Position numbers and translations under genes: made by a program
The notes under the pieces: model-generated
Seen by the model: the letters and a program-made list of their open reading frames with translations, nothing else
Database searches by the model: none
What the model was told of the DNA's origin: nothing
Assembly: GCA_030427935.1 (NCBI GenBank)
Contig: JAUICI010000016.1
Location: 1 to 36,986 of the forward strand
Reading direction: 5' to 3'
Length of the DNA stretch: 36,986 nucleotides
DNA from: Bacteroidia bacterium
Lineage (GTDB): Bacteria; Bacteroidota; Bacteroidia; Flavobacteriales_D; Crocinitomicaceae
Shown: piece by piece, positions 1-8,724 of the stretch
Layout: every line of letters starts with the position of its first letter
Position numbering within the stretch: the first letter of the stretch is position 1

Positions 1-423
1 TATATCGATACTTTGAACAAATTACAAAATCTAGGTGTCATTATTTCAGATGCTCGTGGTGAATTGTATTCAGCATTATCACATGCTAAATCGCAATCAG
101 AAAGAGATTTCATTAAGCAGCAAATTGATATTAATAACAAGTATGGTTCTCCCTACGATGGGTTCAAAAAGAAAATGGATCAGCAATTGGAGATTCTTTC
201 TGAAATGCAAATCGTATTTGAACAAGCGGAGACAGATGCTAATTCGAAATTTACGCACAAGTTTATCGTGGAAATGGCCGAAAAAGCGGACAAGAAATCC
301 TATCCAGTGAGATGGTTGATTGTAGTCATTACGACTATTTCAGTTTTCTTATTTACAGTCCTTGTACTTCTCGTTTTGAATAAGATCAAAGAATTGCAAA
401 ACCAGTCGAAAGTTGACGCTTAA
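1..423 (+). CDS. Wzz-like polysaccharide chain-length/export protein, C-terminal part (5' truncated)
   Basis: The reading frame is already open at base 1 and no credible start is visible (the first possible start, a TTG at 13, is mid-protein), so only about the last 140 residues are present. They form a charged, helical, coiled-coil-like stretch, then a segment entering the membrane after YPVRW, a strong transmembrane helix (WLIVVITTISVFLFTVLVLL) and a short cytoplasmic KIKEL tail. That layout is typical of the C-terminal end of Wzz/GNVR polysaccharide co-polymerases, inner-membrane proteins that set polymer length. The next gene, an O-antigen ligase-like protein overlapping by 11 bases, fits this. 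The defining N-terminal Wzz domain lies outside the window, so the family call is an inference. Confidence 0.6.
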   Translation, partial: YIDTLNKLQNLGVIISDARGELYSALSHAKSQSERDFIKQQIDINNKYGSPYDGFKKKMDQQLEILSEMQIVFEQAETDANSKFTHKFIVEMAEKADKKSYPVRWLIVVITTISVFLFTVLVLLVLNKIKELQNQSKVDA

Positions 424-1867
424 TCTTCGGTCATCCATAGTTTACAGTCTTGTAGCAATTTTTGTATTGCTCAATGGAATCCTTTTTCTGAAAGGAATGT
501 ATTTCTTTTTGGCCGCACCGGTTGCACTTCTACTTATCTATGGGGCACTTTTTCATTTTGAAACCATATTTCTTTTTGTTGTATTCTGTGCACCCCTTTC
601 ACTTAATTTAGAAGATTTAGTCGGAAACGGAGGACTTTATCTACCTACTGAACCCATGCTGTTTGGGATGATGTTAATCATTATTCTCAGATCCATGCTG
701 AATGGGTTTATTTCTTACCGCATATTTTATCATCCCATTACTTTAATTCTAGGCCTTCAAGTGGTCTGGTTGTTCATTACCTCATTGACTAGCGAGATGC
801 CTGTGGTTTCTCTGAAATACACCATTTCAAGAATGTGGTTTTTAGTTCCAATGATCTTATTTGGTGCTAGTTTTTTCGAAAAACAGAAGAATTATCGGGC
901 CTTTCTTTCAGCGTTTCTAGCCTCGCTAGGAATTGTAGTCATGTACACTTTGATTCATCATGCTACAAACGGTTTTAGCGAGGAGTCTGGTCACTGGGTG
1001 ATGTCACCTTTCTTTAAAGACCACACTTCTTATGGAGCCGTACTTGCTCTGCTATTTCCCTTATGTTTTGCTTTATATTTTATCAATAAAGGGAATATCC
1101 TTGCTCGTTTTCTAGCTTTATGTTTGATTGGTTTGATCGGAGCAGGTATCGTTTTCTCCTACACTCGAGCAGCTTGGATCACTGTTTTAGGAGCTTTTGT
1201 TCTATATCTGATAGTTGTTTTACGCATTAAGTTCTACTACTTCATGGTTCCGGTTTTGATCGTTTCTGGCTTCATCTATTTGAATTTTGATAAGATCACC
1301 ATGGAAATGGAACGAAATAAAGTGGAGCATACTACCGAGGATCTTCAGGAAAGATTACAATCGGCCTCTAATATTACGACAGATGCTTCAAATTTAGAGC
1401 GATTAAACCGCTGGAATAGTGCCATCGAAATGTATAAGAGGCGACCAGTTTTGGGTTGGGGACCAGGAACTTACGCATTTGTTTATGCACCCTTTCAAGC
1501 CGATGATGACCTCACAATTATTTCTACGAATTTTGGAGATGGAGGGAATGCGCATTCGGAGTATTTAGGACCTTTAAGTGAACAAGGATTTCCTGGAATG
1601 ATTTTGATGATTGTTTTGGTGGTTGCCATTTTCTATTACGGCTTTACAACCTATGGAAGAATGCCCATTGGGAATGAGAAAACACTGCTTCTTTATTCCT
1701 TGCTCGGGCTTGCGACTTACTTTGTTCACGGTATTTTAAACAATTACCTCGATATCGACAAAGCAGCCATACCGGTTTGGGGAATGGTGGCCTATATCAT
1801 TGCCATGGACTTGAAATATCCATTTGAATCGGAAAAAAAGGGTATCCTTTCAAACTTTGGGCGTTAA
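413..1867 (+). CDS. O-antigen ligase / polymerase-like membrane protein (Wzy_C family)
   Basis: 484 residues, almost entirely hydrophobic, with roughly ten to twelve membrane helices. A large non-membrane loop (about residues 290-395) carries the family hallmarks: YTRAAWI at about 249, NRWNSAIEMYKRRPVLGWGPG at about 332-352, and NAHSEYLGPLSEQGFPG, whose histidine (H381) matches the conserved loop histidine of WaaL-type ligases. Proteins of this family join or polymerise undecaprenyl-linked glycans at the periplasmic face. The start is a TTG at 413; the first in-frame ATG (Met29) would remove the first helix, so TTG is preferred. It overlaps the upstream Wzz-like frame by 11 bases, suggesting translational coupling in a surface-polysaccharide operon. 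Whether it acts as ligase or polymerase cannot be told from sequence. Confidence 0.85.
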   Translation: MTLNLRSSIVYSLVAIFVLLNGILFLKGMYFFLAAPVALLLIYGALFHFETIFLFVVFCAPLSLNLEDLVGNGGLYLPTEPMLFGMMLIIILRSMLNGFISYRIFYHPITLILGLQVVWLFITSLTSEMPVVSLKYTISRMWFLVPMILFGASFFEKQKNYRAFLSAFLASLGIVVMYTLIHHATNGFSEESGHWVMSPFFKDHTSYGAVLALLFPLCFALYFINKGNILARFLALCLIGLIGAGIVFSYTRAAWITVLGAFVLYLIVVLRIKFYYFMVPVLIVSGFIYLNFDKITMEMERNKVEHTTEDLQERLQSASNITTDASNLERLNRWNSAIEMYKRRPVLGWGPGTYAFVYAPFQADDDLTIISTNFGDGGNAHSEYLGPLSEQGFPGMILMIVLVVAIFYYGFTTYGRMPIGNEKTLLLYSLLGLATYFVHGILNNYLDIDKAAIPVWGMVAYIIAMDLKYPFESEKKGILSNFGR

Positions 1868-1920
1868 AAAAATATGTTTCTCCCTCTATTTTGACTTCTT
1901 CATTTCATTAATTTTAGTCC

Positions 1921-2856
1921 ATGGAACTCCTTAGACTGGAAAATATTTACAAACGGTTTGGACAGAATGCGGCTCTCAGAGATGTCAATATTTCTGTTTC
2001 TAAAGGCAAAATTTATGGCCTTCTCGGACCAAATGGTGCCGGAAAAACAACTTTAATTAGAATCATAAACAAGATTATTTCACCAGATCAAGGGAGAATT
2101 CTGCTAAATGGCAGGGATATGATTCAAGAAGATGTGTTCTCAATAGGCTATCTTCCAGAGGAGCGCGGACTCTATCACAAAATGAAGGTGAAAGATTACC
2201 TCATGTTTATCGGGAGGCTAAAAAACATGTCCAAACAGGATGCTTCGGTTGCCATTGCAGATTGGGCAAGCAAGTTGAAGTTTCAGGAGTGGCAGAACAA
2301 AAAAATTGGTGAGCTTTCAAAAGGAATGGCTCAGAAAATTCAGTTTGTAGCTGCTATATTGAATGCACCGGATTTGATCATCTTAGACGAACCTTTTTCG
2401 GGCTTTGATCCCGTGAATGCAGAAGTCATTCGAAAGGAGATTCTAATTCTTAAAAAAGAGGGAAAGACGATCATTCTGTCCACTCATAATATGTCCAGCG
2501 TTGAAGAACTTTGTGATCATATTTTTCTGATCAATGATTCCGAGAAAATTCTAGATGGCAATGTCGCTGATTTAAAAGATCAAGTCGAAGAAAAAGTTTA
2601 TTCCATTCAGTTTAAAGGTATGATGATGGCCTTTGCAAATGCGCTTTGGGCTGGTTACGAAATCATTGAAAAGAAAGATTTGGGAAATGATCGCGCCAAA
2701 GTCTGGTTAAAAATGAGAAAAGGAAACAAAATAAATGACCTTTTTGATGCGGTAAAAAACGTAGTGGAAATTGAAGCCGTTCAAGAAGAAAAGCCTACAA
2801 TCAACGAGATCTTTATTTCAACGATTCAAAAAATGGAAGGGGGAGCAGATGAATAA
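1921..2856 (+). CDS. ABC transporter ATP-binding protein
   Basis: 311 residues. Walker A is GPNGAGKTT (36-44), the ABC signature LSKGMAQK (132-139), Walker B LIILDEP (152-158) and the D-loop SGFD (160-163); the H-loop histidine is in LSTHNM near 190. The Q-loop region reads YLPEERGLY (77-85), the form seen in NatA-like exporters, and the last ~80 residues match the C-terminal extension (DUF4162) of that group. It energises the permease encoded immediately downstream, whose start overlaps this gene by 8 bases. The substrate is unknown; NatAB-type sodium export is only one family precedent. A 53-base gap separates it from the O-antigen ligase. Confidence 0.95.
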   Translation: MELLRLENIYKRFGQNAALRDVNISVSKGKIYGLLGPNGAGKTTLIRIINKIISPDQGRILLNGRDMIQEDVFSIGYLPEERGLYHKMKVKDYLMFIGRLKNMSKQDASVAIADWASKLKFQEWQNKKIGELSKGMAQKIQFVAAILNAPDLIILDEPFSGFDPVNAEVIRKEILILKKEGKTIILSTHNMSSVEELCDHIFLINDSEKILDGNVADLKDQVEEKVYSIQFKGMMMAFANALWAGYEIIEKKDLGNDRAKVWLKMRKGNKINDLFDAVKNVVEIEAVQEEKPTINEIFISTIQKMEGGADE

Positions 2857-4120
2857 GATCTTACTCATTACAGCAAGGGAGTTTAAAGAAAAATTAACCA
2901 GTAAGTCTTTTATTTTAATGACTTTCATCGGGCCACTACTGATTCTCGCTTTTTTATTTTTGGTCTTTTGGATCAACATGGAATCAACCAAGCCAGTGAA
3001 AGTAGTTGTCTCTGATCCAGCCATGCTTCTAAATAATTATGTTCTCAAAAAAGATCATCCCGATATTCAATTTGATGTAATTAACGAACAGATTAATCGA
3101 GATGATTTTGAAAACAACGAGCTCTACGCCGACTATGATTTGCTTCTAGAGGTCAATCAGAAAATATTTCAAAATAATACGGCCTTGCTTTTTTATCGGA
3201 AAGACCCCGGTGCAAAGAGAGAAGCTTTCATTCAAAGGGCCCTGGAAAAACGTTTGGAGGAGATTAAGTTTGCGGAGCTGACTCAATTGCCGTATTCTAA
3301 ATTTCAGGAATTAAAAAAGCCTCTAAACCTCAAGACGGCGAATATCAAAACGGAAGAAAATGCCAAGATTAAAAGAATGTCGGGTTGGGTTGGCTGGTTC
3401 TTTTCGGGAATCATTTTTCTCTTTATTTTCATTTTTGGTTTTCAAGTTTTAAGAGGAGTTACGGAAGAAAAATCCAATCGGATTGTAGAAGTTATCGTGT
3501 CTGCGGTTCAGCCTGTCAAACTCATGTATGGAAAAATTCTAGGCATTGGTTTGGCAGCTTTTATTCAATTTTTGATTTGGACAGGGGTGATTATAATGGG
3601 ACTACTTCTAATTAAATCAACCATGTTTCCAGATCTTTATGATCCAGAAAATTGGAAAGCTGGTGATGCCATTGCAACCGAATTTGAATCTATCGCGAAT
3701 CAAAACGAATTTGTCAGTTTGGTTTACAATCAAGTCAATTATTCGGTTATGCTGAGCTGGTTTTTCGTCTTTTTTGTCTTGGGATATCTGCTTTATGCTT
3801 CCATTTTTGCAGCTGTAGGTGCTAAGATTTCGAGGGTTAGTGATGTGCAACAATTTTTAATTCCACTGACTTTGCCTTTGATCTTTTCTCTTTTTATATG
3901 CGGTTATGTGATTCAAGATCCCCAAGGCGATTTGGCTTTTTGGTTTTCACAGATTCCTCTGACTAGTCCCATTATCAATATGGTTCGTTTAGCAATGGGA
4001 ATACCACCCGAAAATGCTTGGGAAATCTATTCTTCAATTTTGATACTGGCAGGTTCTTTTGTTGGGATGACGATTTGGTCTGGAAGGATCTATAAAAAGA
4101 ACATTTTGATCTCTAAGTAG
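2849..4120 (+). CDS. ABC-2 type transporter permease (NatB-like)
   Basis: 423 residues from the ATG at 2849, preceded by an unusually purine-rich GGAAGGGGGAGCAG; this start is preferred over an upstream in-frame one at 2771 because it begins with a typical inner-membrane N-terminus (MNKILLITAREFKEKL). A first helix (~20-40) is followed by a ~140-residue extracytoplasmic domain and then about five or six helices. The family motif GVTEEKSNRIVEVIVSAVQP follows the second helix. This is the ABC2_membrane_3 architecture. It partners with the overlapping ATPase gene (8-base overlap), making a two-gene exporter of unknown substrate. Confidence 0.92.
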   Translation: MNKILLITAREFKEKLTSKSFILMTFIGPLLILAFLFLVFWINMESTKPVKVVVSDPAMLLNNYVLKKDHPDIQFDVINEQINRDDFENNELYADYDLLLEVNQKIFQNNTALLFYRKDPGAKREAFIQRALEKRLEEIKFAELTQLPYSKFQELKKPLNLKTANIKTEENAKIKRMSGWVGWFFSGIIFLFIFIFGFQVLRGVTEEKSNRIVEVIVSAVQPVKLMYGKILGIGLAAFIQFLIWTGVIIMGLLLIKSTMFPDLYDPENWKAGDAIATEFESIANQNEFVSLVYNQVNYSVMLSWFFVFFVLGYLLYASIFAAVGAKISRVSDVQQFLIPLTLPLIFSLFICGYVIQDPQGDLAFWFSQIPLTSPIINMVRLAMGIPPENAWEIYSSILILAGSFVGMTIWSGRIYKKNILISK

Positions 4121-4121
4121 T

Positions 4122-4985
4122 TTGAAGAAAGGCGTTTTAGATATTGGCTCGAATACGGTCAAATTCAAAATTTTCGATGGAAATGAATTGATTTTGTTTC
4201 ATACTTATCCTGTGCAAATAGGAACGGGTTTGGTGCAGAATCAACTGACCGATTCCATGATCAAAAAGATTCAAACTTGTTTCGATGGGGTGGAACGAAT
4301 TTTAAATGAACATCAAGCAAAATTATCAAGAGTAATTGGGACTTCTGCGCTCAGAGATGCCTCCAATTCAGAGCAAATCACAAACTACATTTCAGAATTA
4401 TTTGATCGCCAATTAGAAATTATTCCTGGAGATCAAGAAGCAGAACTCATTTACAAAGGTGTGAGAAAAGGTATTCAAACAGATGAAAATTACCTCATTT
4501 GCGATATTGGTGGGGGCTCAGTGGAATTGATTTATTGCTCCAATTCAGAATTGATTCGAGCTCATAGTTTTGAAGTTGGGGTGATTAAGCTCTATAAAAT
4601 GAGAAAAACAGCAGATCCATTTTCCAAGGAGGATATTGATTTTTTTACCCAATACCTGGATTCAAGTTTTTCTGAATTTCTGGAAGAAGTGGAGACCGAT
4701 TATTTGGTGGGTGCAGCCGGCTCATTTGAATCTTTGTATACTTTGAATACAAATCTTGAGTATTCCGGAGTGTTTGAGGATATTAAAATGACTGAATTAA
4801 ATCAAGTCATTGATCAAATCATAAAAAGTTCTCAGACCGAAAGAGATGAAAATCAATTGATTCCATTTGAAAGGAAAATTTTGCTTCCACTTGGCGCAAT
4901 TCTTGTAAATTATCTTCTAAATAAGCTAGAAATTAATAAATTCACGGTTTCGCCCAATTCTCTTATTGAAGGATTGGATTTATAG
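4122..4985 (+). CDS. Ppx/GppA family exopolyphosphatase-like protein
   Basis: 287 residues of the actin/ASKHA fold. The phosphate-1 motif DIGSNTVKFKIFDG lies at the very N-terminus, VIGTSALRDASN follows near 80, and the phosphate-2 motif CDIGGGSVELIY is near 125. The family hydrolyses polyphosphate or pppGpp; this short form lacks the C-terminal HD-like domain of long Ppx enzymes. The start must be the TTG at 4122: an in-frame stop lies just upstream (the previous gene ends at 4120) and the next in-frame Met would delete the phosphate-1 motif. It sits 1 base after the ABC permease and 26 bases before a response regulator, so co-transcription is likely. Which phosphate substrate it uses is not determined. 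Confidence 0.88.
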   Translation: MKKGVLDIGSNTVKFKIFDGNELILFHTYPVQIGTGLVQNQLTDSMIKKIQTCFDGVERILNEHQAKLSRVIGTSALRDASNSEQITNYISELFDRQLEIIPGDQEAELIYKGVRKGIQTDENYLICDIGGGSVELIYCSNSELIRAHSFEVGVIKLYKMRKTADPFSKEDIDFFTQYLDSSFSEFLEEVETDYLVGAAGSFESLYTLNTNLEYSGVFEDIKMTELNQVIDQIIKSSQTERDENQLIPFERKILLPLGAILVNYLLNKLEINKFTVSPNSLIEGLDL

Positions 4986-5011
4986 AGATCAAAATTGAAA
5001 AAAATACTACT

Positions 5012-6181
5012 ATGGCAAAGATTCTTGTGATTGATGATGAAAAAAGTATAAGAAGAACTCTAAAGGATATTTTGGAATTTGAAGAGTATGAAGTGCAACT
5101 TGCAGAAGATGGTAAGTCTGGACTAGAGATGGCTCTGAAAGATAGTTTTGATGTCATTTTTTGTGATATCAAGATGCCAAGAATGGACGGAATGGAAGTG
5201 CTTCAAAAATTACAAGAAAATGGTGTAGAAGCTCAAGTTATTATGATCTCAGGTCATGGTAATATCGAAACAGCTGTTGATTCCATCAAAATGGGCGCTT
5301 ATGATTTTATTGAAAAGCCTCTAGATTTGAATCGAATTTTGGTTACGATCCGAAATGCAAAAGAGAAATCATCCTTACTTACGGAAACGAAAGTTTTAAA
5401 ACAAAAAATTAGTAAAACTTCTAGTAGCGATATTGTCGGCGAAAGTCCAGGTATCATGGAAGTGAAGAAAATGATCGAGAAAGTAGCTCCGTCTCAAGCG
5501 AGGGTTTTAATTACGGGAGAGAATGGAACGGGTAAGGAGTTAGTTGCGCAACAATTGTACAAGCTGTCAGAAAGAAGCAAATTACCTTTCATTGAAGTAA
5601 ATTGTGCGGCAATCCCATCTGAGTTGATCGAAAGTGAATTGTTTGGTCATGAAAAAGGTGCCTTTACTTCAGCAAATAAAATGAAGAAAGGTAAGTTTGA
5701 GTTAGCCGATGGAGGTACACTATTCTTAGATGAGATTGGAGATATGTCTTTATCTGCTCAAGCAAAAGTATTAAGAGCACTTCAGGAAAATAAAATTACC
5801 AGAGTGGGGTCTGAGAAAGATATCAATGTGGATACGCGAGTTTTCGCTGCAACCAATAAAGATTTACAAAAGGAAATAGAAGAAGGTAACTTTAGAGAAG
5901 ATTTATACCATAGATTATCCGTTATTTTAATCAAAGTTCCACCATTAAATGATCGATTGGAAGACATTCCTTTATTAGCGGATCATTTTATGAAGCAAAT
6001 TTGCGGAAATCAAGGAATTCCTGAAAAAGTGTTTACAGAAGATGCAATCAAAGCACTTCAAGGTGTGAACTGGACAGGAAATATTCGAGAGTTACGAAAT
6101 ATCATTGAACGTTTAATCATCCTTTGTGATGCTGAAATAACGGAAGATGATATTAAACTATTTGCGAATCCTAAAGGGTAG
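5012..6181 (+). CDS. Sigma-54-type response regulator (REC + AAA+), no DNA-binding domain
   Basis: 389 residues. The receiver domain (1-120) has acidic D8/D9, phospho-acceptor D52, S80 and K102. An NtrC-type AAA+ domain follows (about 140-380): Walker A GENGTGKE (169-176), Walker B FLDE (D240/E241) and a [14 protein letters not shown] segment near the end. The loop that contacts sigma-54 reads GAFTSA (216-221) instead of the usual GAFTGA. The protein stops right after the AAA+ domain, without the C-terminal Fis-type helix-turn-helix. The stop is followed at once by a TGA and only 70 bases precede the next gene, so a frameshifted Fis domain is not hidden there. It may activate sigma-54 promoters without binding an enhancer, or rely on a partner. 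No histidine kinase is adjacent. Confidence 0.92.
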   Translation: MAKILVIDDEKSIRRTLKDILEFEEYEVQLAEDGKSGLEMALKDSFDVIFCDIKMPRMDGMEVLQKLQENGVEAQVIMISGHGNIETAVDSIKMGAYDFIEKPLDLNRILVTIRNAKEKSSLLTETKVLKQKISKTSSSDIVGESPGIMEVKKMIEKVAPSQARVLITGENGTGKELVAQQLYKLSERSKLPFIEVNCAAIPSELIESELFGHEKGAFTSANKMKKGKFELADGGTLFLDEIGDMSLSAQAKVLRALQENKITRVGSEKDINVDTRVFAATNKDLQKEIEEGNFREDLYHRLSVILIKVPPLNDRLEDIPLLADHFMKQICGNQGIPEKVFTEDAIKALQGVNWTGNIRELRNIIERLIILCDAEITEDDIKLFANPKG

Positions 6182-6200
6182 TGAATTCAGAAATAAGATC

Positions 6201-6237
6201 GAAGAATGTGGACCCTTTCAATAAATCTACATTCTTC
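6201..6237. other. Perfect inverted repeat between convergent genes
   Basis: GAAGAATGT (6201-6209) and ACATTCTTC (6229-6237) form a perfect 9-bp stem with a 19-base loop. It lies between the convergent ends of the response regulator and the first lipoprotein gene. Neither side has a clear T-run, so it may be a weak bidirectional terminator or an mRNA 3'-end stabiliser. Confidence 0.4.
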
Positions 6238-6251
6238 AATCTAAAATTCAA

Positions 6252-6647
6252 TTACTTTCGATTAAGATAATCCACAACGCCAACGCCCAATATTTGTTCG
6301 CCCAATTGGATTTGATCTTTTGACTTGATTAAATAGGTGATAGAAGAGGAGTTTCCGCACGGTGTAACCCAATCTGCTTCCAAGTATTCAAGGCGAATGG
6401 TCCCCTTTGAAGTATTTCCGATTTGTGTAGTCGACCATAGAAAGGGAATCGTATCCGCTGTAATACAGCCGTCATTCAGCCAAAAACTGGTTGAGTTTAT
6501 CGAATAACCCGTACCATCCGCATTAAAATGCATTTCACCTCCAGTATCTATGTTCCAAGTTCCAGGGAAAATTACCAATGGGTCTGTTTCACAACTAAAT
6601 AAAAACAGAATCCCAGCGATTAAAGGCAGGGCGAATAATTTTTTCAT
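6252..6647 (-). CDS. Small lipoprotein (paralogue of the neighbouring lipoprotein)
   Basis: 131 residues starting MKKLFALPLIAGILFLFSC; the lipobox ends at the Cys of LFSC, so the mature protein is lipid-anchored with an acidic start (CETDP). The ATG at 6647 is preferred to a TTG two codons upstream. The mature part is about 110 residues, with FPGTWNIDTGGEMHFNADG near the start and matching the next gene closely (PGTW-I-GGE, D-TIPF-W-TTQ-G-SKGT-RL-YLE). The FPGTW...GGEL..DG pattern recalls small lipocalin-like lipoproteins in Bacteroidota, but I cannot assign a function. It is separated from its paralogue by that gene's terminator, so it probably has its own promoter. Confidence 0.85.
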   Translation of the reverse strand: MKKLFALPLIAGILFLFSCETDPLVIFPGTWNIDTGGEMHFNADGTGYSINSTSFWLNDGCITADTIPFLWSTTQIGNTSKGTIRLEYLEADWVTPCGNSSSITYLIKSKDQIQLGEQILGVGVVDYLNRK

Positions 6648-6696
6648 AATCAATGAGTTTTGGATGAATTCCTAAATTAATCAAATATTTTGGCAC

Positions 6697-6725
6697 AAAA
6701 AAAAGCCCTACAAAATGCAGGGCTT
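6697..6725 (-). terminator. Rho-independent terminator after the second lipoprotein gene
   Basis: Read on the minus strand, AAGCCCT (6725-6719) pairs with AGGGCTT (6709-6703) around a 9-base loop and is followed by a run of Ts (the A-run at 6697-6704). It lies 19 bases beyond the stop of the gene at 6744-7145. Confidence 0.8.
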
Positions 6726-6743
6726 CTTTAAGTATAATAAAAT

Positions 6744-7145
6744 TTATTTTCTGCTTAAGTTCTCGATAATTCCGATTCCGAAAACTTCAGCACCAAGTTC
6801 GATCTTGTCTTTTCCTTTGATTGTGTAAGCAATCTCCGTATAAGCCCCACAAGTTGTTACTCCGTCAGACTCAAGATAATCCAATCTCAAAGTTCCTTTT
6901 GAGCTAGATCCAGTTTGTGTTGTCGTCCAATTGAATGGAATTGTATCAGAAGTGATACTCAAACAACCATTCGTGAAGTAGGAACTCGAAGCGTTTAAAG
7001 AATATCCTTTTCCATCCGTTCCGAAATAAAGTTCTCCTCCAGATTCAATCGTCCATGTTCCCGGGAACACCACTTGAGGATCCTTTTCACAGGATACAAA
7101 TAATAAGATTCCAGCAATTAGCGGTAAAAGTAAAAGTCTTTTCAT
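6744..7145 (-). CDS. Small lipoprotein (tandem paralogue)
   Basis: 133 residues starting MKRLLLLPLIAGILLFVSC, with a lipobox ending in FVSC. The mature sequence aligns along its whole length with the neighbour at 6252-6647: FPGTWTIESGGELYFGTDG near the start, ITSDTIPFNWTTTQTGSSSKG in the middle, ending in an IENLSRK tail where the other has VDYLNRK. A tandem duplication is the simplest explanation. Cysteines are present in the mature part of both copies (for example in GCLSI and VTTCG, matching GCITA and VTPCG), suggesting a conserved disulphide outside the cytoplasm. The function is unknown. Confidence 0.87.
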   Translation of the reverse strand: MKRLLLLPLIAGILLFVSCEKDPQVVFPGTWTIESGGELYFGTDGKGYSLNASSSYFTNGCLSITSDTIPFNWTTTQTGSSSKGTLRLDYLESDGVTTCGAYTEIAYTIKGKDKIELGAEVFGIGIIENLSRK

Positions 7146-7212
7146 TTTTTATGATTTTAAAATTTTTCCAATGATAATCATTTTATACTAAATAACTGAA
7201 ATCGAGAAAAAT

Positions 7213-7239
7213 AAAAAAGGACTTCCATTATTAAAGTCC
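7213..7239 (-). terminator. Rho-independent terminator after the TPR/PD40 gene
   Basis: On the minus strand GGACTT (7239-7234) pairs with AAGTCC (7224-7219) around a 9-base loop, followed by a T-run (A-run at 7213-7218). It is 27 bases past the stop of the gene at 7267-8646. Confidence 0.7.
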
Positions 7240-7266
7240 CTTGTACTAATCTACGATAAATAGTAT

Positions 7267-8646
7267 TTATTTTCTTTTCGTCATTTTTTCTAAATCCAAC
7301 TTACTTAGATCTATTTCGAGGATTTTGTGACCTCCAATCCCACTCTCAACAACGACTCTTGACATATGCCCTTTCTTTGAGTCGGGCACCATTCTAAAAT
7401 AAAAGTCATCGGTCTCCGAGTTAATGTTTACTCCTAAATTGACTGCTTTTTCAAATCCATCTCGACCTTTTTTGGAGACAAACACATCGTATCCACCCAT
7501 GTTATCAGCATGACCTTGGGAGCTGAAAAACAAATATTTTCCATCTGGTGTAATCCAAGGAGTCGTTTCTCTGTAAGGTGTATTAATACTGTCACCTAAG
7601 TTTACAGGTTTACCCCAGTCCTTACCAAGTTTATCCGCCATCCAGATATCGGATTGACCTTTACCACCTTTTCTTTCCGACACAAAGTACATGGTTTCTC
7701 CATCTGCAGTCAAGACCGCCGTACCTTCGTAAAATGAAGTGTTGATATTCTTTCCGAAAGGTCTTGGAGAATTCCAAGTTCCTCTCTTTGTTTTCTTAGC
7801 ATACCAAATATCAGATGAACCTGTTTTATATTTTGGTTTGTCTTCTGCCATTTCGTTGTTTACCGTCATGATAGCAAAGCTACCGTCTGCAGTTATGAAA
7901 CTGATAGACTCAAAACTTGGAGTGTTCAATCTAGATATTTCATTGGAAATTTTTTCATATACTTTAGTAGATTCATTCCATGTAGCTCCGTAAATGTCTT
8001 CGTAGTAAACATTGTCCGATGGATTAATTCCACCACCTTTTGTATCTGGTCTTCTCGAAGTGAAATAGGCAATTGAATCAGCCCAGATAAATCCATATTG
8101 AGGATAAATCGAATTAATGTCACCTGCTAAAACCTTTACCTCCATTGGGTTCTCGTTTGATTTTTGAGCCATTGCAAACTCGCATTGTGCAATCATATCA
8201 TCGATTCGAAGATCTCTTTTTCTTTCTTTACTCTTTATAATTGCATTTGCTTTCTCATAGTTTTCTTTGGCTTTCTTGAAATCCCCAAGGACATGATGAC
8301 ATTGAGCCATTAAGTAATGCACTTCATCCGAAACATCATTCTTGATCTTGTATGCATCCTGAGCTTTGTTTAAAGCACTTTCATATCTTTTTAGAAGGTA
8401 ATTGCATTCTCCCAAATAGTAATGCGCATTGGCATTTGTTTTATCTTTTTTAATCGCTTCTCTGAATTTCAATAAGGCTTGTCTTACATTTCCTTCGTTT
8501 AAAAAAGCTCTTCCTTCAGAAACAGCAAGACCCGCAGCCGTTTTATCAATGATATTGGCATTTGAATCTGGTGGCATGTAGGTGTAATCTTTAGCATTCA
8601 AGCTAAATCCAACTACGACAGCGGCTATTAAAAGTATAGTCTTCAT
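7267..8646 (-). CDS. Periplasmic TPR + PD40 (WD40-like propeller) protein
   Basis: 459 residues with a Sec signal peptide (MKTILLIAAVVVGFSLNA). Residues ~40-145 are tetratricopeptide repeats, including LLKFREAIKKDKTNANAHYY and YLMAQCHHVLGDFKKAKENY. Residues ~180-440 hold PD40 beta-propeller blades such as YFTSRRPDTKGG, MYFVSERKGGKGQSDIW and YLFFSSQGHADNMGGYDVF. This order matches the N-terminal half of Bacteroidota TPR-PD40-OmpA proteins, including the T9SS component PorE, but the peptidoglycan-binding OmpA domain is missing: the protein ends at LDLEKMTKRK. It probably acts as a periplasmic scaffold. A 78-base gap separates it from the upstream EI24 gene on the same strand, and a terminator follows. 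Confidence 0.88.
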   Translation of the reverse strand: MKTILLIAAVVVGFSLNAKDYTYMPPDSNANIIDKTAAGLAVSEGRAFLNEGNVRQALLKFREAIKKDKTNANAHYYLGECNYLLKRYESALNKAQDAYKIKNDVSDEVHYLMAQCHHVLGDFKKAKENYEKANAIIKSKERKRDLRIDDMIAQCEFAMAQKSNENPMEVKVLAGDINSIYPQYGFIWADSIAYFTSRRPDTKGGGINPSDNVYYEDIYGATWNESTKVYEKISNEISRLNTPSFESISFITADGSFAIMTVNNEMAEDKPKYKTGSSDIWYAKKTKRGTWNSPRPFGKNINTSFYEGTAVLTADGETMYFVSERKGGKGQSDIWMADKLGKDWGKPVNLGDSINTPYRETTPWITPDGKYLFFSSQGHADNMGGYDVFVSKKGRDGFEKAVNLGVNINSETDDFYFRMVPDSKKGHMSRVVVESGIGGHKILEIDLSKLDLEKMTKRK

Positions 8647-8724
8647 AATGATTAATTCTTAATTATTCGGTCAAAATATTTTGCAATCTAAGTAAATCCA
8701 ATAATTATTCCAAAGTGCTTCGAT

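Noticed and set aside
13-423. A TTG at base 13 as the true start of the first gene
   Set aside because: The frame is open through base 1 and the encoded product begins mid-domain, so the gene is cut by the window edge.
1891-1916. TTG...TAATTTTA before the ABC ATPase as a promoter
   Set aside because: The spacing is only 15 bases and the -7 box has a mismatch; too weak to list as a feature.
6201-6237. Inverted repeat as a confident terminator for the response regulator
   Set aside because: The stem is perfect, but the loop is 19 bases and no T-run follows on either strand; listed only as an inverted repeat.
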